From NCBI RefSeq assembly GCF_000826645.1, contig NZ_JXJP01000014.1, forward strand, positions 1 to 64,000: a DNA stretch of 64,000 nucleotides, written 5' to 3'. This document shows, in pieces, positions 1 through 8,614 of this stretch (positions are counted from its first letter, which is position 1; every line of letters begins with the position of its first letter). Both the position numbers and the translations under genes were made by a program. The stretch is from Psychroserpens mesophilus. Lineage in GTDB: Bacteria > Bacteroidota > Bacteroidia > Flavobacteriales > Flavobacteriaceae. The notes below the pieces were generated by a model. It was not told where the DNA came from and did no database searches. It saw only the letters and a program-made list of their open reading frames with translations.

Positions 1-1598
1 AATATAACCTGTGGATTTGAAATATTGGTATAAGGAACTGGTAGTGGGTTTATAGCATTATCCGCATCAAACTGTGTCAGATAATAACTCACCGAGTAAT
101 TAGGGTTTGGAGCTATCTCCTGATTCTTTACTGAAATATCTATACTGGTTAGTCCATCTGGAACGCCATCGTCACAAACTTGCAATGGCGCAGGCAAAAT
201 TGCTACTGGTTCTGTCCCTGATATATCCCAAGAACACGTCGTATCATTAAACGTAGGTATTTCCCAACATTCCAATCCATTTGGAGGTGGAGGCTGCACA
301 CCTAAAATATCCCAACTGCAAGTAGTCGTGTTAAAGGATGTTGTTTCCCAACATTCTAATCCTGTAGGTTCTGCAGGTTGTGTTCCTGTAATTTCCCAAT
401 CGCATATTGTATTATTGAAATTTGCTGTCTCCCAACATTCCAAAGATGGTGGAGGAGGCTGAACACCTAAAATCTCCCAGCTACAAGTGGTCGTATTAAA
501 AGAAGTTGTTTCCCAACATTCTAATCCAGTGGGTTCAGGAGGTTGCGTTCCTGTAACTTCCCAAGTGCATGTTGTATTGTTAATTGTAGCGATCTGCCAA
601 CATTCAATGGTTGGAGGATTAGGAAGTTGACTAATTGATATGATATAAGTAGTAGAATATGTGATGCAATCAATATTTGCTAGATTTACAATTGACTCAG
701 CAACTTTTGTTCTATAGTAAGTGGTTGATGTAATTCCTGTAAGCACCAAATTATCACTTGTAGCAGCAGGAATATCAGTCCAATTCGTTTCATCAGGACT
801 TTCTTGCCATTGATAAAAATGATTACTAAAAACAGAATTATCTGGTATAGCTGTCAAGGTTGTAGAATAGGGCGTTTCATTGCTACATAAAGAAACGAAT
901 GATGCATTTGAAACATCTGTAACAGAAATGAAATCACCACAACTCTTAAACACAATATCATCAATTGCTAAATCATTCCCACAGCCACCTGAACCATTGT
1001 TAATCATTTTTAAAATGACAGATGTTTGAGCTGGAATGGTTTGAAACACCAATCCGAATTGTTGCCAGTTGGGCGAATTAGTACTACCTATATTGCCTGT
1101 ATTTCCCGAAGCTAGTAAATTAGTATCAGTATTATCCCAAATTTCAAATCTAACATTAACTGGAATTGCTCCTGCTCCACAAAAACCATTTGCTGGAGTT
1201 AAATTAACGATCCAAGACGAAAACTCATAAGACGTATTTTCACATAAACCACTTATGGTCGTTCTATAAAATTCACCAGCTGAAAAATTAGAATTTACAA
1301 CTAACATCCTTCCGTTGGTGTCATTGGGTGTGTGATCAGAAATATCAAACCAATCAAAATAATTTGTATTACTGGATACGGTGTATAACCCATCATCTGG
1401 CGCACCTCCATTGGCATAATTATAAGTGGTAGTTCCTGCTGGTAAAGGTGAGTCTGAAAGACCCGTTCCAAAAGTTTCAACAAAAATAGGATCTCCTGAA
1501 TTTCCCTGACAAAAACCTAATTGGGCAAATGAGATTTCTGAAGCTAAAAAAACACAAAAAATTATGATTATATTATGATATAATTTAGTCTTTTTCAC
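1..1598 (-). CDS. secreted repeat adhesin, 5' part only (C-terminus outside the window)
   Basis: An open frame runs from a GTG at 1598 to the window edge without a stop, so the C-terminus lies outside. The N-terminus is a signal peptide (Lys-rich start, hydrophobic core, cleavage near FAQ). It is followed by a roughly 150-residue lectin/CUB-like section ending in a 'NDLAIDDIVFKSC' motif, an Ig/PKD-like section, and five 27-28-residue units that each contain ECWE..., a second Cys and W[DE][IV]. After the repeats comes another extracellular section (DGVPDGLTSIDIS). This is the architecture of large flavobacterial surface proteins exported by the type IX system, usually with a gliding-associated or type B sorting domain at the missing C-terminus. 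The substrate is unknown. Start choice: the GTG gives the only signal peptide in frame. Confidence 0.8.
   Translation of the reverse strand, partial: MKKTKLYHNIIIIFCVFLASEISFAQLGFCQGNSGDPIFVETFGTGLSDSPLPAGTTTYNYANGGAPDDGLYTVSSNTNYFDWFDISDHTPNDTNGRMLVVNSNFSAGEFYRTTISGLCENTSYEFSSWIVNLTPANGFCGAGAIPVNVRFEIWDNTDTNLLASGNTGNIGSTNSPNWQQFGLVFQTIPAQTSVILKMINNGSGGCGNDLAIDDIVFKSCGDFISVTDVSNASFVSLCSNETPYSTTLTAIPDNSVFSNHFYQWQESPDETNWTDIPAATSDNLVLTGITSTTYYRTKVAESIVNLANIDCITYSTTYIISISQLPNPPTIECWQIATINNTTCTWEVTGTQPPEPTGLECWETTSFNTTTCSWEILGVQPPPPSLECWETANFNNTICDWEITGTQPAEPTGLECWETTSFNTTTCSWDILGVQPPPPNGLECWEIPTFNDTTCSWDISGTEPVAILPAPLQVCDDGVPDGLTSIDISVKNQEIAPNPNYSVSYYLTQFDADNAINPLPVPYTNISNPQVI
207..608 (-). repeat. 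five tandem ECW repeats (81-84 bp units) in the adhesin
   Basis: First cysteines of the units fall at 602, 518, 437, 353 and 269, giving spacings of 84, 81, 84 and 84 bp. Units 2 and 4 are nearly identical in protein (TGLECWETTSFNTTTCSW), and units 1 and 3 share a different linker (TGTQP versus LGVQPPPP), so the array is an alternating A-B dimer repeat of about 165 bp. Each unit has two Cys about 11 residues apart, suggesting a disulfide-stapled mini-domain. Confidence 0.85.
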
Positions 1599-1664
1599 GT
1601 TTAAATATAAAGAGAAAATAATGAGTATTATGACATCAATCAAAATTAACAAACTTTTATTGTA

Positions 1665-1680
1665 ACTATAACGTTATAGT
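1665..1680. promoter_or_regulatory. perfect 16-bp palindrome before pbpC
   Basis: ACTATAACGTTATAGT is fully self-complementary and ends 7 nt before the pbpC start codon. It could be an operator or a small hairpin masking the start. No clear TAnnTTTG box is visible here. A palindrome of this size is expected about once by chance in a window this long, so support is weak. Confidence 0.3.
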
Positions 1681-1687
1681 AGCGCTT

Positions 1688-4039
1688 ATGTATAGGTTAA
1701 CCAACTTTTTGAAAATCCATAAAAAGAAAACCATTACTGTTTTAGGATTGCTTGTGCTCTATATTTTCTGTTTACCCAAAGACTTATTTAAAGACCCAAC
1801 AGCAACTGTAATAACATCAAAAAACAATCGATTATTAGGTGCACAAATTGCAGCTGATGGCCAATGGCGATTTCCACATAATGACAGTGTTCCAGAAAAA
1901 TTTAAAATTTGTATTGTTCAGTTTGAGGATGAATACTTTTATAAACATCCAGGTTTTAACCCAGTTTCAATATTTAAAGCATTAAAAGGCAATATCAGTT
2001 CTGGAAAAGTAAAACGAGGTGGAAGCACGCTCACACAACAAGTCATTCGACTTTCGAGAAAAGGGCAATCTCGAACGTACTATGAAAAACTAAAAGAAAT
2101 TATTTTGGCTTCAAGATTAGAACTGCGTGATTCTAAAGAAACTATTTTAGCTTATTATAGTAGCAATGCGCCTTTTGGCGGAAATGTAGTTGGATTGGAC
2201 GCAGCTGCATGGCGTTATTTTAACAGAGATCCTCATCAATTGTCCTGGGCAGAAAGTGCTACATTAGCTGTGCTTCCAAATGCTCCAAGTTTAATCTATC
2301 CAGGTAAAAATCAAGAACGATTATTAGAAAAACGGAACCGCTTACTTAAAAAACTACTGGAAAATACCATTATAGATACTCTTACTTATGAGTTATCTAT
2401 CTCTGAAAGTTTACCTCAAAAACCTTATCCTTTGCCTCAAATTGCGCCTCATTTGTTACAAAATGTAACGGAAACACATAAAGGTAAACGTATCCAAACA
2501 ACAGTTGACACAAAACTTCAGGAGCAAGTGAATTACATTGTGAAAAACGAATACAATATTCTAAAACAAAATGAAATTCATAATGCAGCAGTTTTGGTTT
2601 TAGACGTTCATACCAGAGAAGTTTTAGCCTATGTTGGTAATTCGCCAACAGACAAAGCACATCAAAAAGATGTGGATATTATTGATAAACCACGAAGCAC
2701 AGGAAGTATTTTAAAACCGTTTTTGTATGCAGCCATGTTAGATGCAGGCGATTTATTACCAAACACTTTAGTTGCCGATATTCCATCACAATTTGGAAGT
2801 TATAATCCTGAGAATTTCAATAAAGAATTTGATGGTGTTGTTCCTGCAAGCAGAGCTTTATCGCGTTCTTTAAACGTTCCTGCTGTGAGAATGCTTCAGG
2901 ATTTTGGACTGGACAGGTTTCATAACTATTTAAAGCAATTGCATCTTAAAGATTTAAAATACAATGCCAATCATTATGGTTTATCGCTTATTCTTGGAGG
3001 AGCCGAAAGCAATCTCTGGGATTTATGTAAAAGTTACGCTGCTTTATCGTCAACACTGAATCATTTTTCGGAAACATCCAGCGAATATTATTCAAATGAA
3101 TTTGTTGAACCAACCTTTATGGTTTCAAAACCTATAGACTTTGGAAAAAAATCTACAGACAAAACCTTATTTGATGCTGCTTCCATATATCTTACTTACG
3201 AAAGTTTAAAAAAGGTCAATCGTCCTGAAGGTGATGAAAGCTGGGAGTTTTTTGACGATTCGAAACAAATCGCCTGGAAAACAGGAACCAGCTTCGGGTT
3301 TCGCGATGCTTGGGCAATCGGAACGACTAAAGATTATGTGGTTGGTGTTTGGGTTGGTAATGCTGATGGTGAAGGACGACCAGGTTTGGTAGGTGTTCAA
3401 ACAGCTGCTCCAATTTTATTTGATGTGTTTGATGTGTTACCAAATAGCGAATGGTTTGCTAAACCTTATGACGAAATGCAAAATGTTCGTATTTGTAAAA
3501 AAAGTGGACAACGAGCGTCTTCAATTTGTGATAACACCGAAAATACTTACATTCAGATAAGCGGATTAAAAACAGAACCTTGTACATATCATATTCTTGC
3601 ACATGTAGATGAAACTGAAACGTATCAGGTGAATTCTTCCTGTGAAGACTTAGCTAACATCAAGCATAAACCATGGTTTGTGTTATCACCTTTAAAAGCA
3701 CATTACTATAAAACGAAAAATCCGTTTTACAAACCCTTACCAAAATTGCGATTGGATTGTATGGGAGAGGATCAAGTGACGATGAGTTTTATTTATCCTA
3801 AAGTAAATAATTCGGTGTTTCTTCCCAAGGATTTTGATGGAGATACTAATGATTTAGTTTTAAAAATTGCACATTCAAAACCTGAATCAAGTGTGTTTTG
3901 GTATATGGATGAGCAGTATGTTGGAACTACAAAAGACATTCATGAACTGGCAATTATTCCAAAAGCAGGAGAACATTTAATTACTGTCGTTGATGAATTT
4001 GGAAACGAAGCTAAACGGAAGATTACGATTTCTGAATAG
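1688..4039 (+). CDS. pbpC: penicillin-binding protein 1C (bifunctional peptidoglycan synthase)
   Basis: 783 residues. A cytoplasmic Lys-rich start and one membrane anchor (about 15-30) precede a GT51 glycosyltransferase domain (about 50-230) with the EDxxFxxHxG motif at 80-89 and RGGSTLTQQ at 110-118. A transpeptidase domain (about 290-560) follows, with SxxK at 340-343, SLN at 394-396 and KTG at 531-533. The C-terminus (about 690-783) is the beta-rich domain typical of PBP1C. It should polymerise and cross-link glycan strands in the periplasm. In many bacteria pbpC sits beside an alpha-2-macroglobulin gene; none is adjacent here. All catalytic motifs are intact. Confidence 0.95.
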   Translation: MYRLTNFLKIHKKKTITVLGLLVLYIFCLPKDLFKDPTATVITSKNNRLLGAQIAADGQWRFPHNDSVPEKFKICIVQFEDEYFYKHPGFNPVSIFKALKGNISSGKVKRGGSTLTQQVIRLSRKGQSRTYYEKLKEIILASRLELRDSKETILAYYSSNAPFGGNVVGLDAAAWRYFNRDPHQLSWAESATLAVLPNAPSLIYPGKNQERLLEKRNRLLKKLLENTIIDTLTYELSISESLPQKPYPLPQIAPHLLQNVTETHKGKRIQTTVDTKLQEQVNYIVKNEYNILKQNEIHNAAVLVLDVHTREVLAYVGNSPTDKAHQKDVDIIDKPRSTGSILKPFLYAAMLDAGDLLPNTLVADIPSQFGSYNPENFNKEFDGVVPASRALSRSLNVPAVRMLQDFGLDRFHNYLKQLHLKDLKYNANHYGLSLILGGAESNLWDLCKSYAALSSTLNHFSETSSEYYSNEFVEPTFMVSKPIDFGKKSTDKTLFDAASIYLTYESLKKVNRPEGDESWEFFDDSKQIAWKTGTSFGFRDAWAIGTTKDYVVGVWVGNADGEGRPGLVGVQTAAPILFDVFDVLPNSEWFAKPYDEMQNVRICKKSGQRASSICDNTENTYIQISGLKTEPCTYHILAHVDETETYQVNSSCEDLANIKHKPWFVLSPLKAHYYKTKNPFYKPLPKLRLDCMGEDQVTMSFIYPKVNNSVFLPKDFDGDTNDLVLKIAHSKPESSVFWYMDEQYVGTTKDIHELAIIPKAGEHLITVVDEFGNEAKRKITISE

Positions 4040-4053
4040 TCTATACAAAAAAG

Positions 4054-4120
4054 TGTCATTCAGAGCAAAGCGAAGAATCTCATTAAAAATATAGATTTCT
4101 CGACTTCGCTCGAAATGACA
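4054..4120. repeat. REP-like inverted repeat between pbpC and ssb
   Basis: The left arm (4054-4080, TGTCATTcaGAGCaaAGcgAAGAATCT) and right arm (4093-4120) are imperfect inverse complements around a short AT spacer. The right arm carries the 'TCGACTTCGCTCGAAATGACA' type sequence that recurs as single arms elsewhere in this window. Lying between convergent genes, it may act as a bidirectional terminator. Confidence 0.6.
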
Positions 4121-4150
4121 ATAGATTTAGTTGTTGTAATCCTGTTGAAA

Positions 4151-4486
4151 TTACTTATTTCCCAGCATCAACAATTCATTACAAACCACTTCAGTAGTAT
4201 AACGCTTGTTACCATCTTTATCATCATAACTTCTTGAAGTCAATTTGCCTTCAATAGCAATTTCTTTTCCTTTGGTTACAAACTTCTCTATAATCTCAGC
4301 CGTTTTTCCCCAGGCAACTACATTATGCCATTGTGTGTCTGTTACTTTTTCGCCTTGTGCGTTTTTATAACTTTCATTTGTAGCGATTGAAAATTTAGCT
4401 AATAGTTTTCCTGATTCAAGTGTTACGATTTCTGGATCGTTTCCTAAGTTTCCAATTAACTGTACTTTGTTTCTTAACGTACTCAT
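4151..4486 (-). CDS. ssb: single-stranded DNA-binding protein, short form
   Basis: 111 residues covering one OB-fold (about 1-107) with the family start MSTLRNKVQLIGNLGNDPE and the conserved 'WHNVVAWGKTAEIIEKFVTKGKEIAIEGKL' region. It binds ssDNA in replication and repair. The protein ends directly after the OB-fold (LLMLGNK) and lacks the Gly-rich linker and acidic C-terminal tip that canonical SSBs use to recruit partners. It is therefore probably the short SSB paralogue common in Bacteroidota and not the main replicative SSB. Confidence 0.92.
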   Translation of the reverse strand: MSTLRNKVQLIGNLGNDPEIVTLESGKLLAKFSIATNESYKNAQGEKVTDTQWHNVVAWGKTAEIIEKFVTKGKEIAIEGKLTSRSYDDKDGNKRYTTEVVCNELLMLGNK

Positions 4487-4607
4487 AAGATAAGGTTTTA
4501 ATTACGTCGAATGTCATTAGTTCGATTCAACAGTGCAAATATGAAACAGCTTGCAAATGTTAGTCGGTAGTTACCTATTTAAATTCGTTTGTAAATATTT
4601 GTTGTCG

Positions 4608-4638
4608 TTTGTAAACGGATAATTTTTCATTACCTTTG
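4608..4638 (+). promoter_or_regulatory. Bacteroidota promoter for the methyltransferase gene
   Basis: TTTG at 4608-4611, a 19-nt spacer, then TACCTTTG at 4631-4638, an exact match to TTTG-N19-TAnnTTTG. The -7 box ends only 6 nt before the ATG at 4645, so the transcript may be leaderless or nearly so. The box also covers a TTG that would otherwise extend the reading frame upstream. Confidence 0.75.
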
Positions 4639-4644
4639 GCGTCT

Positions 4645-5289
4645 ATGATCAAGTATCTCAGCTATTTATATCCAATGACACGTAAAGTGAAATCGAAGTA
4701 CAGTGAAACTTTAGAAATCACCTGGTATAATGGAAAAAAACACCTCAACACCAAAAATGCCAACTATTCGTATGGATCGTTACAGGCTATTTTAAAGTTC
4801 GGATTAGAAAAAATCGACTTAAAACCCATCAACTCTATTTTACTTTTAGGACTTGGAGGTGGCAGTGTTATTGAAACGCTTCGGGAAGAATTTGACTATC
4901 AAAAACAAATTACAGCCATTGACATCGATCCTGTAATTATTGAAATAGCAAAAACAGAATACCAGTTGATAAGTAATTCTAATACCACAATTATTTGTGA
5001 AGATGCACTTCAATTTGTCAAAACGAATACGAAGCAATTTGATTTAATCATCATCGATTTATTTATCGATATTACTGTTCCTAAGCCATTTTTAGAAGTG
5101 TCATTTTGGGACGACATTATGAATTCAAAATCGACAAATGGCGTGATTTTATTTAATGCGTCATTAGAGGATAAAAAAAGTAATCAGCTCAATTCAGTTA
5201 TCAAATTTTTAAAAACCAAAGTATATAAAGTTGATGTGTATGAGAAAGTCAACGACACCAATACTGTAATCATTTCTCAACCTTTATAA
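4645..5289 (+). CDS. spermidine synthase-like SAM-dependent methyltransferase
   Basis: 214 residues. A Rossmann-fold SAM-binding motif (LGLGGGS, about 69-75) is followed by the acidic loop AIDIDP (91-96), 'EDALQFV' and 'FDLIIIDLF', the pattern of the SpeE/methyltransferase superfamily. The fold is clear, but the substrate is not. Many Bacteroidota members are annotated only as methyltransferases or spermidine synthase-like. The ATG at 4645 is chosen because the upstream TTG (4636) lies inside the promoter -7 box; the ATG at 4675 is an alternative. It is followed at short spacing by a zinc-ribbon gene. Confidence 0.8.
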   Translation: MIKYLSYLYPMTRKVKSKYSETLEITWYNGKKHLNTKNANYSYGSLQAILKFGLEKIDLKPINSILLLGLGGGSVIETLREEFDYQKQITAIDIDPVIIEIAKTEYQLISNSNTTIICEDALQFVKTNTKQFDLIIIDLFIDITVPKPFLEVSFWDDIMNSKSTNGVILFNASLEDKKSNQLNSVIKFLKTKVYKVDVYEKVNDTNTVIISQPL

Positions 5290-5308
5290 TCAGTTAAACT
5301 TAGTTATT

Positions 5309-5659
5309 ATGGAAAAAAAATGTCCGGAATGTGGTGACAAAATCATCGGCAGAATTGATAAAAAATTCTGTAGTGATGCCTGTCGCAACTCCTATAATAA
5401 CACCATCAATAAAGACCGAAAAAATCTTATTAGAAACACGAATAACTGGTTACGTAAAAACTACAGAATTCTCGAGTCTCTTAATCCCAATCAGAAAACC
5501 AAAGTGTCCAGAGCCAAACTCATAGAAAAAGGATTTGACTTCAATTACTTTACGAGTATTTATACAACTAAAGCCGGAACAGTTTATTATTTTGTTTACG
5601 ATCAAGGTTACTTACCACTTGAAGATGATTTTTATGCTTTGGTGAAACGCGAAAGCTAA
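5309..5659 (+). CDS. small zinc-ribbon protein (DUF2116-like)
   Basis: 116 residues. The N-terminus carries a zinc ribbon with C5-x2-C8 and C21-x3-C25 (CPECG ... FCSDAC), resembling DUF2116-type ribbons. The rest is basic and polar with a YYFVYDQGY segment and no membrane region. It starts 19 nt after the methyltransferase stop, so the two are probably cotranscribed. The function is unknown. The basic ribbon would suit nucleic-acid or protein binding, which is inference. Confidence 0.8.
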   Translation: MEKKCPECGDKIIGRIDKKFCSDACRNSYNNTINKDRKNLIRNTNNWLRKNYRILESLNPNQKTKVSRAKLIEKGFDFNYFTSIYTTKAGTVYYFVYDQGYLPLEDDFYALVKRES

Positions 5660-5709
5660 TTGTAACTATTTAGTCGTCTTCCATACAGATAAGGTATATA
5701 CTTAATAAC

Positions 5710-6393
5710 ATGAGCGAACCCATAATTATTTTCTTATTTATTTCTATTGTAGGCATCGCCATTTTTTGCAGCTATTATTTCAGTAAAAAAAATGTCATTC
5801 TAAGAACTCTTGTCAAGATTCCGGTTAAACCTGCCTCAAGTCTAAAAACCAACGAATTGTCTAAAATCACTGGTAAAGCACTGCATGTAACAGAACCATT
5901 AATTGCACCATATTCAAAACGAAAATGCGTGTTTTATCAAATCATCATTCAACAAAAAGTTAGTACTGGAAAGAGCTCACGTTGGAAAACAATTGTTGAA
6001 GAAGAACGTTCTCAAGACTTCTTTATTCAAACTAAAACTGATTTTGTGATTGTATCTCCAAAAGACAATCCGAAAAACTATAAATGCCATTTAGTAAAAG
6101 ATCAAAACCAAAATTCTGGTACGTTCAATGATCCTACTCTAAAGTTTATTGCGCTTTTGAAACACTATCGTATCGATCATACTTCACTATTCGGTTTTAA
6201 CAAGCGTCTGCGTTATCAAGAAGGTGTCATTGAAATTGGAGAGGAAATTACTGTTGCAGGTATTGCGAAATGGAAAGCACTAAGCGAACCTATTCCAGAA
6301 TATCCCTATTCAAAAATAGCAACTTTGGAAAGTGTTGATAAGCAGAAAATCATAATTACCGATTTACCAGAAGCTCGGCCAAAAAGACAATAA
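5710..6393 (+). CDS. GIDE-domain-like single-pass membrane protein
   Basis: 227 residues. One N-terminal membrane helix (about 4-24) is followed by a soluble domain with the order 'ITGKALHVTEPLIAPYSKRKC', 'VFYQI', 'W..I.EE.....F', which resembles the GIDE domain found in eukaryotic mitochondrial E3 ligases and in bacterial membrane proteins. There is no RING domain, so ubiquitin ligase activity should not be inferred. Its stop codon directly abuts the stop of the convergent CBS gene with no bases between them. The role is unknown. Confidence 0.65.
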   Translation: MSEPIIIFLFISIVGIAIFCSYYFSKKNVILRTLVKIPVKPASSLKTNELSKITGKALHVTEPLIAPYSKRKCVFYQIIIQQKVSTGKSSRWKTIVEEERSQDFFIQTKTDFVIVSPKDNPKNYKCHLVKDQNQNSGTFNDPTLKFIALLKHYRIDHTSLFGFNKRLRYQEGVIEIGEEITVAGIAKWKALSEPIPEYPYSKIATLESVDKQKIIITDLPEARPKRQ

Positions 6394-6861
6394 TTATTTC
6401 CAGTTTTGCCCTTTCAGTTCGATAGCTGCTTTAAGCACATCTTTCTGACTAATTTGGCCAACTAACTTTCCATTTTCAACAATTGGAAAACGACGTATTT
6501 TAGATTCCAGAAACTTATTAGCTGCATCAAAAATATTCATGTTTCCATCAATTGTTTCCACATGTTTCACCATTCGGTTTTCAACTTTATGTTGTTCCAT
6601 AGGCATATTATAGTAACGACTTTCACTAATATCTTTGAGGCAATCTCCTTCCGAAATTATACCAACTAACTCATTACTATCATTTACAACAGGTCCACCA
6701 GAAATTTTGAATCTAATCAATGTTTGTATCACATCTTCTACTGATTGCTCAGGCTTAAAGGTGATTAATTCGCGTGACATATAATCACTTACTTTTAACG
6801 CTGCAGTTTCAACCGTATTCTGTTGTTGCTTCCTTGCACCTTGAAAACTTTTAATACCCAT
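6394..6861 (-). CDS. CBS-domain pair protein
   Basis: 155 residues with two CBS motifs (about 26-78 and 95-150), each with the [VS]xDVixxLixxxIxxxPVVd / GxisxxD pattern. Paired CBS domains bind adenine nucleotides and act as energy or ligand sensors. With no catalytic domain attached, it probably modulates a partner protein. The N-terminal 20 residues are basic and Gln-rich. The partner is not evident from neighbours. Confidence 0.88.
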   Translation of the reverse strand: MGIKSFQGARKQQQNTVETAALKVSDYMSRELITFKPEQSVEDVIQTLIRFKISGGPVVNDSNELVGIISEGDCLKDISESRYYNMPMEQHKVENRMVKHVETIDGNMNIFDAANKFLESKIRRFPIVENGKLVGQISQKDVLKAAIELKGQNWK

Positions 6862-6970
6862 AACTGATTTTTTTAGTGTTGCATTTAAAGTTACTGAAAA
6901 TAAGTGAATTATACTAGAGCAAACATCAAGCTAATAATTTGTAAATTTCGAATCACTTAAAAAGCTCATA

Positions 6971-7780
6971 TTGAAACAGCGTATTTGTATTATTGGTTGT
7001 GGCTGGCTCGGTTTTCCACTGGCTAAATCTTTAGTTAAAAAAGGGCATTTAGTTAAAGGCTCTACAACGTCTTCAGAAAAAATTTCGACTTTAAATTCGG
7101 AAGGCATTGAAGGTTTTTTAGTCCAAGTATCTTCGGATGGTCTTTTGGGTGCAATTGAAAATTGTCTCGCAGATTGTGATGTATTGGTACTTAATATTCC
7201 ACCAGGACTACGAAAAAATCCGGAAGCAAATTATGTGAAGCAAATGCAACATTTATTACCTTATGTTGAAGTCTCTGCAGTAAAACATGTTGTGTTTATA
7301 AGTTCAACTTCGGTGTACGACGATGATGAATCAATGCCAATCATTTCAGAAACCAGTCCAACTTCAACAAGTGCAAATTCTGCTAAACAACTGTTGTCTG
7401 TTGAAGCATTATTTCAAAATAATTCAAGTTTCAAGACAACAATCCTTAGGTTTTCTGGCTTATTTGGTGAAGATCGACATCCAGCTACATTTCTATCTGG
7501 TAAAACTAACCTTAAACATCCTGACGCTCCAGTGAACCTGATCCATCAAAAGGATTGTATCTCGATTATTCATACCATAATTGAACAAAACATCTGGAAT
7601 ACTGTTTTCAACGCATCGACTCCTTCACACCCTACCAGAAAAAACTACTACACTTCAATTTGTGAAGCTAAAAACTTACCGCTTCCTTCATTTGACACAG
7701 CTCAAATCAGTAAAGGTAAAATTATTGATTCAACAAAGCTGGCACGTGTTTTGGGTTATGAGTTTAAAATTAAACTATAA
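6971..7780 (+). CDS. NAD(P)-binding epimerase/dehydratase-like protein
   Basis: 269 residues. The N-terminal Rossmann motif is IIGCGWLG (G9, G11, G14) and the mid-protein 'VVFISSTSVY' matches extended short-chain dehydrogenases. The canonical YxxxK catalytic pair is not obvious after SVY, so it may be an atypical member. No ATG is available near the N-terminus; a TTG at 6971 places the Rossmann strand at the correct distance from the start and is taken as the start. The substrate is unknown. Confidence 0.82.
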   Translation: MKQRICIIGCGWLGFPLAKSLVKKGHLVKGSTTSSEKISTLNSEGIEGFLVQVSSDGLLGAIENCLADCDVLVLNIPPGLRKNPEANYVKQMQHLLPYVEVSAVKHVVFISSTSVYDDDESMPIISETSPTSTSANSAKQLLSVEALFQNNSSFKTTILRFSGLFGEDRHPATFLSGKTNLKHPDAPVNLIHQKDCISIIHTIIEQNIWNTVFNASTPSHPTRKNYYTSICEAKNLPLPSFDTAQISKGKIIDSTKLARVLGYEFKIKL

Positions 7781-7849
7781 TAATTAGCATCTTTTTAAGA
7801 TACTGTTTTGTTTATTTTTATAGTTTTGACACACTAAATAATTACGATT

Positions 7850-8542
7850 ATGAAAAAAATTCTATGTCTGTTCGTTATAATGACTTCAATGAGTATAACA
7901 GCACAAACGAAATCTGAACTATTAAAACACTTTGAAGGGTATTATAAGCAAATGAAAAATCAAGGAGATGTTCAAGGTGTGATTAATGCCATGACACATC
8001 TTAATGTACTTCAGCCTAGTCAGCAACGATTAGACACTTTAGCCTACATCTATGTTTCTGAAGGTCGGAATTTAGAGGCTTTAAATACTATTGGAATTGA
8101 TAACAATCCAACAGATTCTGAGATTAGTACTGAAGTAAAAGCACTTGCGCTCAAAGCCTTAAACCAACCTAAACGTGCCTTAGTTTTTTATGAAATTTTA
8201 TTTCAAAAATCTCCTAATGCATATCTGGCTTATGAGATTGCCGATTTAAAAACACAAGTAAATGATTTAGCAGGAGCTAAAGCCAGTATTGATTACGGAT
8301 TGGCAAATGTAAAAGACGAGATGAAAAGAGCGTTTTATGAATCACAACAACCTTATGAAGTATCGTTAAAAGGCGCATTAACGTATTTAAAGGCTTTAGT
8401 TCTGTTTAACTTGAATAAAACAGATAATTTAGATCAGGCGATTTCCTTACTGGATCAAGCTCTTGCAATGGATCCAAACTTTAATATGGCACAATTAAGT
8501 AAAGATGCGTTAGTCGCTAGAAAAGCACCTAAGAAAGAATAA
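7850..8542 (+). CDS. secreted TPR-like repeat protein
   Basis: 230 residues. A signal peptide (1-18, cleavage after ITA) is followed by all-helical sequence with degenerate tetratricopeptide-like units, for example 'YIYVSEGRNLEALNTIG', 'ALKALNQPKRALVFYEILF' and 'DQAISLLDQALAMDPNF'. It is likely periplasmic or outer-membrane associated and used for protein contacts. A TAGTTTTG box at 7821-7828 may be its -7 element. A strong bidirectional terminator follows. Confidence 0.75.
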   Translation: MKKILCLFVIMTSMSITAQTKSELLKHFEGYYKQMKNQGDVQGVINAMTHLNVLQPSQQRLDTLAYIYVSEGRNLEALNTIGIDNNPTDSEISTEVKALALKALNQPKRALVFYEILFQKSPNAYLAYEIADLKTQVNDLAGAKASIDYGLANVKDEMKRAFYESQQPYEVSLKGALTYLKALVLFNLNKTDNLDQAISLLDQALAMDPNFNMAQLSKDALVARKAPKKE

Positions 8543-8561
8543 AAATTGATCACATATAATA

Positions 8562-8596
8562 AAAAAAGCCTTTTAGAAATTCTAAAAGGCTTTTTT
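8562..8596. terminator. bidirectional intrinsic terminator
   Basis: AAAAAAGCCTTTTAGA and its complement TCTAAAAGGCTTTTTT form a long stem with a tiny loop and A/T tracts on both sides, between the convergent TPR-like and DUF3078 genes. Confidence 0.92.
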
Positions 8597-8614
8597 ATTA
8601 TGAATTAACTATGA

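Noticed and set aside
207-608. Regular 81-84 bp spacing considered as a CRISPR-like array
   Set aside because: The repeats are in frame, code for similar peptides and have no short identical repeat with unique spacers.
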